A stretch of DNA of 64,000 bases. Source: Gallaecimonas sp045291545. GTDB lineage: Bacteria > Pseudomonadota > Gammaproteobacteria > Enterobacterales > Gallaecimonadaceae. The stretch covers positions 2,604,001 to 2,668,000 of the forward strand of contig NZ_CP149514.1 in the NCBI RefSeq assembly GCF_045291545.1. The letters run 5' to 3'. The position numbers were made by a program, and so were the translations under genes. Under the pieces are notes generated by a model. It saw only the letters and a list, made by a program, of their open reading frames with translations, made no database searches and was not told the DNA's origin. Numbering within the stretch: the stretch's first letter is position 1; each line of letters starts with the position of its first letter. Below, one piece after another: positions 58,376-64,000 of the stretch.

Positions 58376-59046
58376 TCCGCTTTGAGCAGGTATCCAAAGC
58401 CTACGCCGGTGGCGCCCAGGCACTACAGAATGTCAGTTTCCACCTGGGCAAGGGGGAGATGGCCTTTCTGACTGGCCACAGTGGCGCCGGTAAAAGTACC
58501 CTGCTCAGACTGATCACCCTGCAGGAGCGGCCATCAGCCGGCAAGGTCTATATCAACGGCCATGATATTACCCGCCTGAAAGCCGGGCAGGTGCCTTACC
58601 TGCGCCGCGACATCGGCATTATTTTTCAGGATCACCGGCTACTGATGGACCGCACCGTTTATGAAAACGTGGCTCTGCCATTAATCATTGCCGGCTTTAC
58701 CAGCGGCGAGATCCGCAAGCGGGTACAAACCGCGCTGGACTGGGTACATCTGGGCGATAAAGCCCGTTGCTACCCAATCCAGCTTTCCGGCGGTGAACAA
58801 CAGCGCGTCGGCATCGCCCGCGCCGTGGTTAATAAGCCGCCGCTGCTGCTGGCGGATGAACCCACCGGTAACCTGGACCCGAAACTGTCGATGGACATCT
58901 TCCGGCTCTTTGAAGACCTCAACAGCCTGGGCATCAGTGTGCTGGTCGCCACCCACGATCTGGGGCTAATTGCCCGCATGCGCCACCCCACACTGACTCT
59001 TAAAGAAGGGCGAATGCTCAGCGATTCACTGGGAGAGACGCTATGA
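58372..59046 (+). CDS. ftsE: Cell division ATP-binding protein FtsE
   Basis: 224 aa. ATPase partner of FtsX that drives septal murein hydrolysis through EnvC. Walker A GHSGAGKSTLLRL, Q-loop FQDHRLLMDRTVYENVALPL, signature LSGGEQQRVGIARA, Walker B LLADEPTGNLD and switch ATHD are intact. It overlaps ftsY and ftsX by 4 bp each. The EnvC it controls is encoded at the far end of this window. Confidence 0.97.
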   Translation: MIRFEQVSKAYAGGAQALQNVSFHLGKGEMAFLTGHSGAGKSTLLRLITLQERPSAGKVYINGHDITRLKAGQVPYLRRDIGIIFQDHRLLMDRTVYENVALPLIIAGFTSGEIRKRVQTALDWVHLGDKARCYPIQLSGGEQQRVGIARAVVNKPPLLLADEPTGNLDPKLSMDIFRLFEDLNSLGISVLVATHDLGLIARMRHPTLTLKEGRMLSDSLGETL

Positions 59047-60023
59047 GCCTGCTGTTTGAAAACCGTGAGCAGCGCCCCAGTGCTGCCCGGCCAGGGCTGA
59101 TGAGCCGTTTGCTGATGTACTTTGTGCGCCACCTGCAACAAGCCACCAGCAGCCTTGGCGAGCTCTGGCACAGCCCCATGGCCAGCCTGTTAACAGTAGC
59201 GGTGCTGGGATTTTCCCTCACCCTGCCGGCAACATTTTATGTGTTGCTGAAAAATGTTGAGGCGGTCTCCGGCCAATTCCACCAGGCCGCTCAGATCAGC
59301 CTGTTTCTCAAGGATTCAGTGTCAGACGACGACGCCGCCAAAGCCACAACCCGCATCGGCCTGTATCCGGAAGTGGCCAAGGCCAAATTGATTACCCGTG
59401 ACGAAGCCCTGAGTGAATTTCGGCAAAAGGGCGGCTTTGGCCAGGCTCTGGATTATCTGGACAACAATCCGCTGCCCAATGTCATTGTCGTAACCCCGAC
59501 CGAGCGCAACAGTGGTCCGGAAGCAGCCAAACGGCTCATGGACAAGCTCTCTCAGGAACGGGAGGTGGCACAAGGGCGCCTCGATGTAGACTGGCTTAAA
59601 CGGCTCAGGGCACTGGTCACGGTGGGTCGTGATGGCGTTACATTAGTGGCGGTGTTGCTACTGATCACCATGGTACTGGTGGTCGGCAATACCATTCGCT
59701 TGATGATTGAACACCGCCGCGAGTCCATCAGTGTCATGAAGATGGTTGGCGCTACCGATGCCTTTGTGCGCCGCCCCTTTCTTTATACCGGCTTCTGGTA
59801 TGGCCTAGCCGCCGGCGTACTGGCCTTGCTGCTGGTCAGCCTCGGGGTGATGTGGCTTGAAAGTAGCGTCGCCCAGTTAATGGATTTGTATGGCAGCGAG
59901 TTCACTCTGGCCAGCCTCAGCGGCGGCGACATGCTGGCGGTGCTGGCGTTGTCAGTGCTGCTGGGTCTCAGTGGCGCCTACCTGGCCGTTTGGCGGCATC
60001 TAAAGGCGATGGAACCTGCTTGA
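59043..60023 (+). CDS. ftsX: Cell division protein FtsX
   Basis: 326 aa. Four membrane helices (about residues 48-70, 200-222, 245-270, 295-318) and a periplasmic loop (about 75-195) that binds EnvC. RLMIEHRRESISVMKMVGATDAFVRRPFLYTGFWYG is the FtsX-family block in its gammaproteobacterial form. The cytoplasmic N-tail (about 45 aa) is shorter than in E. coli FtsX. It transmits FtsE ATP hydrolysis to EnvC. Confidence 0.96.
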   Translation: MSLLFENREQRPSAARPGLMSRLLMYFVRHLQQATSSLGELWHSPMASLLTVAVLGFSLTLPATFYVLLKNVEAVSGQFHQAAQISLFLKDSVSDDDAAKATTRIGLYPEVAKAKLITRDEALSEFRQKGGFGQALDYLDNNPLPNVIVVTPTERNSGPEAAKRLMDKLSQEREVAQGRLDVDWLKRLRALVTVGRDGVTLVAVLLLITMVLVVGNTIRLMIEHRRESISVMKMVGATDAFVRRPFLYTGFWYGLAAGVLALLLVSLGVMWLESSVAQLMDLYGSEFTLASLSGGDMLAVLALSVLLGLSGAYLAVWRHLKAMEPA

Positions 60024-60102
60024 TTCGGCCGGAACTTTTTCTTAGAGTGGGACTCATATTGTCAAGTTTTGTGACTGACATCATGTTTTTTGAGGGAGTG
60101 AG

Positions 60103-60957
<855 letters not shown>

Positions 60958-60963
60958 CCAAAC

Positions 60964-60990
60964 AAAAAGCCGGCTGCAGCCGGCTTTTTT
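60964..60990. terminator. Bidirectional terminator after rpoH
   Basis: AAAAAGCCGGC-TGCA-GCCGGCTTTTTT, perfect 7-bp stem between convergent rpoH and panM. Confidence 0.93.
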
Positions 60991-60994
60991 GATA

Positions 60995-61369
60995 TTACAG
61001 CGACCGCTGCCAACCCTTTTTTGTATCGTTAAAGGCCATGGCCTGTAAAAAGGCTGCCAACACCGGCTCACTGGTAGCTGGGTAATCTTCCTTGCGTACC
61101 ACGACCGTTGCCACACCATCGGCGGCTAACACTTTTAGTGCCTGCTCCAAAAGGTAGCGGCCGACGCCACGGCGGCGGGTTTCCTGGCGCACCGCCAGTT
61201 GCTGCAATGCCTCGCCATCATAAAAAAGGGCGGCAATATGACGGTCATTAAAGGTGGCCACAAACCAACCCTGCTGCTGCAGATTGTCTGGTTGCTGGCC
61301 GTACAGTTTGGTGAGATCCGTTGTCAGTTGTGCAGTGACAGCGGGATTGGCGTGAATGGTTAAGCGCAT
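60995..61369 (-). CDS. panM: PanD regulatory factor PanM (GNAT fold)
   Basis: 124 aa. MRLTIHANPAV start, WFVATFNDRHIAALFYDG, the acetyl-CoA loop ETRRRGVGRYLLEQAL and the end AFLQAMAFNDTKKGWQR follow E. coli PanM. PanM binds the aspartate decarboxylase zymogen PanD, triggers its maturation and, with CoA bound, inhibits it, tying pantothenate synthesis to CoA level. It lies next to rpoH, as in several gammaproteobacteria. Confidence 0.83.
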   Translation of the reverse strand: MRLTIHANPAVTAQLTTDLTKLYGQQPDNLQQQGWFVATFNDRHIAALFYDGEALQQLAVRQETRRRGVGRYLLEQALKVLAADGVATVVVRKEDYPATSEPVLAAFLQAMAFNDTKKGWQRSL

Positions 61370-61381
61370 AACCTACAGTCC

Positions 61382-62113
61382 TCAGCCTCGGGGAGCCGCC
61401 ATTTTACCAGATCGGGCCAGCTGCTGGCCGGGTAATAACGCGGTCACCGGCACCAGTTCGATGCCTTTTAGCTGCGTCAGAGCTTTTTGCAAAAAACGCA
61501 GGGTATAAGGGTGCGGGTGGGCAATGACAACCACCTGGCCATGCTGACGGGCCAGGCGCAAAGCACGGTGCCATTGCTTGGGTAAACTGGCCGGAGTGTT
61601 ATCTAAAAACACCTGCCGCTCAACAGCCGGTACCGCCGCGGCGATGGCCGCCGCCATCGCCTGCGACTGCGCTGATGTGCGTGAGTCAACAAAGTAGAGA
61701 TGGCGCCGGGCCAGCTGTGTCATCAGCCAGTTCATACGCTGGCGATCCTGCGTCAGGCGTGAACCCATATGGTTGTTAACGCCACGGGCTTCTGGGATAT
61801 CGGCCAAAGCACTATCAAGAATGTGCTGCATCTGCGCAGGACTTTGCTGTTCTGTCAGCGTTCCCTTTTCCAGTGCCGGGTGGCCCTCTGGTTGCATTGG
61901 CAAATGCAGCATTATCGGTTGCCGGGCGCGGGCAGCCAGCGCCGCACCAAAGGGGGTATGGGGCAAAATGCTCAGCGTCACCGCCTGCGGTAGCGACAGT
62001 ACGATCTGGTCATGGTGGTTGTAGCCTAAATCGTCAATGATCAGTGCCAGTTTAGGCTCAGCCTTGGCCACAAGAGGCAGGCTGCTTAGCAGCAATATCA
62101 GCAGGTAGCGCAC
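61382..62113 (-). CDS. Divergent polysaccharide deacetylase (YibQ family)
   Basis: 243 aa with signal peptide (about residues 1-18, ending VAKA). PKLALIIDDLGYNHHDQ, QPIMLHLPMQPE, NNHMGSRLTQD and FVDSRTS are the family motifs; metal-binding Asp and His are in place. The family acts on an unknown periplasmic polysaccharide. The order envC - S41 peptidase - yibQ on one strand is the E. coli-type cell-wall cluster, with gaps of 8-9 bp, so it is an operon linked to murein maintenance. Confidence 0.92.
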   Translation of the reverse strand: MRYLLILLLSSLPLVAKAEPKLALIIDDLGYNHHDQIVLSLPQAVTLSILPHTPFGAALAARARQPIMLHLPMQPEGHPALEKGTLTEQQSPAQMQHILDSALADIPEARGVNNHMGSRLTQDRQRMNWLMTQLARRHLYFVDSRTSAQSQAMAAAIAAAVPAVERQVFLDNTPASLPKQWHRALRLARQHGQVVVIAHPHPYTLRFLQKALTQLKGIELVPVTALLPGQQLARSGKMAAPRG

Positions 62114-62122
62114 AGCAAGCCC

Positions 62123-63322
62123 TTATGAAGATGGTTTTTCTGTCAGTTTGATGGCTTCCCAGAGCAAGGCATCATCAGCCCATTGCCCTTCGCGGGCCAC
62201 CTCGGCAGCTCTGGTCAGCGGGTAATGGCTTTTCAGTAATGACCGCTGCCGGGCATCAGCCAAGACCGTACCGGCGGCAACATCCGGCATAATACCAGTA
62301 CCGTCAATCAGCCGGCCACTGGGCGTCAGGTAGCGCGCGGTAGTAATTTTCAAGGCTCGCTGCCCACCCGCCAAGGGGATCAGGGTTTGTACCGTGCCTT
62401 TTCCAAAGCTGGTCTGCCCCAGCACCAGTGCTCTGTGCCTATCCTGCAGGGCGCCCGCCAGAATTTCGGCCGCCGAGGCAGATTGCTTATCCAGTAACAC
62501 CAGCAAAGGGAGCCTTTCAAAGGGGTCACCACTGTGAGCCAGATACTGGTGATTGGCCTCATCACTGCGCCCTTGAGTGCTGACTATCGGGCCGGCATCC
62601 AGGAACAGATCCGCCACGGCCACCGCTGACTGCAAAACCCCACCAGGGTTACCGCGCAGATCCAGAATGGCCAGTTGTGGGTGATACTGCTGCAAACTGC
62701 GCCGCACCTCACTGGCGGTACTGTCTTGAAACTGGCTGATACGCAACCATAACCGCTGGCCGTCCAGTACTTGGGCAGATACAGAGGGCACATCAACCCG
62801 GCCCGGGCTTAGGGTCCAGTGGCGCAACTGTTCTCCCCGGCGCACCTGCAACTCCACCTGCCCTTTACCGCCATGGCGCAAGGCTTTGACCAGGCTTTCC
62901 AAACTGGCGCCGGCCACAGGGTGGCCATCAATCTTGACAATTTCATCGCCCTTTTTCAGCCCGGCAACCGCCGCCGGAGAGCCAGGCAAAGGCTGAGTGA
63001 TCAGGAGTTTATTGTCTTTAAACGCCACTTCCAGGCCCAATCCGTCGTAGTGGCCATCGGCCAGCTCCTCCAGACTGCGAATATCATCCGGGCGCAGATA
63101 CTGGGAGTAACGGTCCAGCGACGACACCATGGCGCTGAGCGCTTTATCAGTAAGGGCGGCGTTATCCACCGGCTGAACATAGTATTGGTCAAGCCGGGCC
63201 AGGGTTTGCGTTAACAGTGTTGATGGCGATGGTAACTGGTCATACTGTGCAGCCATTGCCAGGCCAAGGGTACTCAGTGCCAACCCGGTAGCCAGGCCAC
63301 CCCACCAGCCCCCTGTCCTCAT
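62123..63322 (-). CDS. S41-family C-terminal processing peptidase
   Basis: 399 aa with an N-terminal membrane helix or uncleaved signal (about residues 7-24). PDZ domain (about 85-165; GSPAAVAGLKKGDEIVKIDG) inside an S41 domain. The catalytic Ser is in DKQSASAAEILAGAL and the Lys in LGQTSFGKGTVQ. It is a periplasmic tail-specific protease. In related bacteria such enzymes trim murein hydrolases, which fits its place just after envC, but the substrate here is inferred. Confidence 0.93.
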   Translation of the reverse strand: MRTGGWWGGLATGLALSTLGLAMAAQYDQLPSPSTLLTQTLARLDQYYVQPVDNAALTDKALSAMVSSLDRYSQYLRPDDIRSLEELADGHYDGLGLEVAFKDNKLLITQPLPGSPAAVAGLKKGDEIVKIDGHPVAGASLESLVKALRHGGKGQVELQVRRGEQLRHWTLSPGRVDVPSVSAQVLDGQRLWLRISQFQDSTASEVRRSLQQYHPQLAILDLRGNPGGVLQSAVAVADLFLDAGPIVSTQGRSDEANHQYLAHSGDPFERLPLLVLLDKQSASAAEILAGALQDRHRALVLGQTSFGKGTVQTLIPLAGGQRALKITTARYLTPSGRLIDGTGIMPDVAAGTVLADARQRSLLKSHYPLTRAAEVAREGQWADDALLWEAIKLTEKPSS

Positions 63323-63330
63323 GCTGCCCC

Positions 63331-64000
63331 CTATCTACACCATGTCGATGGATTCACCGCCCGGCCGCGGTGGCGTATCTCAAAGTATAGGCCGGGTTCA
63401 CTTTGCCCTCCGGAGCGGCCCACCAGCGCAATCGCTTCACCTTGGCGAACCTCATCGCCGACCTTCTTCAGCAGTGCCTGATTCTGGCCATAAAGACTCA
63501 GATAGCCATCACCGTGCTGTATTGCCACCAGCAAGCCAAAGCCACGCACCCAGTCGGCATACACCACTGTGCCGCCAGCAATGGCGTGAACTTTGGCGCC
63601 TTCACTGGCATCAATGATCACTCCTTTCCAATCAATACCGGCCGCCCGGTGCCGGCCAAACAGGCGCTGAACATGCCCCCGCACCGGCCACTGCAACTTA
63701 CCCTGCTGACCTTTTAAGGTACTTTGCCCTTTGGCCAGTTTGGCCCGCCGTTGTGCTTCTTTGATCAGGTTATCCAATGCCTGTCTGTCTGCCAGTAGCT
63801 GCTCGAGCTGCCCGGAGCGACTTTTGATTTGCCGGTTCAGCTCGTCCACCGTCTGCTGGCGTTCGGCTTTCTGATCATTGAGTCGTTGCTGCCGCTCCTG
63901 GGCCTGCTGCTGCAGCTGGGCCAATTGCGCCAGGGTACTGTTGAGCTGCTGCTGGCTGCTGCTCAGCTCGGCACGCGTAGCTTTGATCTCTTTGAGCGCC
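63331..64000 (-). CDS. envC: Murein hydrolase activator EnvC (partial, 5' part outside window)
   Basis: The frame is open to the window edge, giving the last 222 residues. A Gln-rich coiled coil (about the first 85 residues seen) precedes a LytM/M23 domain: RWKG-like IDWKGVIIDASEGAKVHAIAGGTVVYADWVRGFGLL and LYFEIRHRGRAVNP. As in E. coli EnvC, the zinc ligands of true M23 peptidases are missing, so it activates AmiA/AmiB and does not cut murein itself. It is controlled by FtsE-FtsX, encoded 3-5 kb to the left. Confidence 0.95.
   Translation of the reverse strand, partial: ALKEIKATRAELSSSQQQLNSTLAQLAQLQQQAQERQQRLNDQKAERQQTVDELNRQIKSRSGQLEQLLADRQALDNLIKEAQRRAKLAKGQSTLKGQQGKLQWPVRGHVQRLFGRHRAAGIDWKGVIIDASEGAKVHAIAGGTVVYADWVRGFGLLVAIQHGDGYLSLYGQNQALLKKVGDEVRQGEAIALVGRSGGQSEPGLYFEIRHRGRAVNPSTWCR

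Overview
The window is about 64 kb of a gammaproteobacterial chromosome. Gene order around polA, spf (Spot 42), engB, yihI and hemN, and around rsmD, ftsY, ftsE, ftsX and rpoH, matches the Enterobacterales/Shewanella/Aeromonas part of the class. The fairly high GC, the cytochrome c4 gene between engB and yihI, and the family content suggest an Alteromonadales/Aeromonadales-type organism, possibly Gallaecimonas. That genus guess is inference. No tRNA, rRNA, IS element, prophage or CRISPR array was seen.

Left part (1-18.8 kb). It begins with a cut CopD-like membrane protein, an NTF2-like secreted protein, a DUF2807 protein, an EmrD-type drug exporter, an RsmB-like RNA methyltransferase and a DUF4382 lipoprotein. 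The striking element is a minus-strand operon at 5.5-13.8 kb. Four tandem paralogues of about 650 aa are each joined by ATGA overlaps and followed by a coupled acyltransferase. Each paralogue has a signal peptide, a periplasmic TPR region, one membrane helix and a cytoplasmic domain that looks like a catalytically dead GGDEF domain. The C-terminal halves are almost identical, while the TPR sensor regions have diverged. Next come sirB2, fpr, a DUF3014 protein, an M13 peptidase and dgkA.

Middle part (18.8-38.4 kb). A six-gene operon encodes a MacA-like adaptor, an ABC ATPase, two permeases, an NtrC-type activator and a histidine kinase. It is preceded by a sigma-54-like promoter and CGGACA repeats, so autoregulation is likely. 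A TauE/SafE transporter, an internally deleted yigI, recQ, a pirin, selO and a DUF3630 protein follow. A signalling cluster then holds a receiver-PAS-GGDEF-EAL protein with a HisKA_2 kinase, facing a receiver-CheC protein and a PAS-GGDEF cyclase.

Right part (38.4-64 kb). This part is rich in regulatory RNA. It has a preQ1-I riboswitch candidate on yhhQ, a RyhB homologue under a Fur box, Spot 42 downstream of polA, an undescribed sRNA candidate just after Spot 42, and a CsrB/CsrC-type RNA with 11 GGA motifs before yihI. Housekeeping genes follow: engB, cytochrome c4, yihI, hemN, add, epmA, ytfK, rmuC, yhgN, rsmD, ftsYEX, rpoH, panM, a YibQ-type deacetylase, an S41 peptidase and envC (cut by the window end). 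ftsY carries 28 perfect tandem copies of a 9-bp unit in its acidic N-terminal region.
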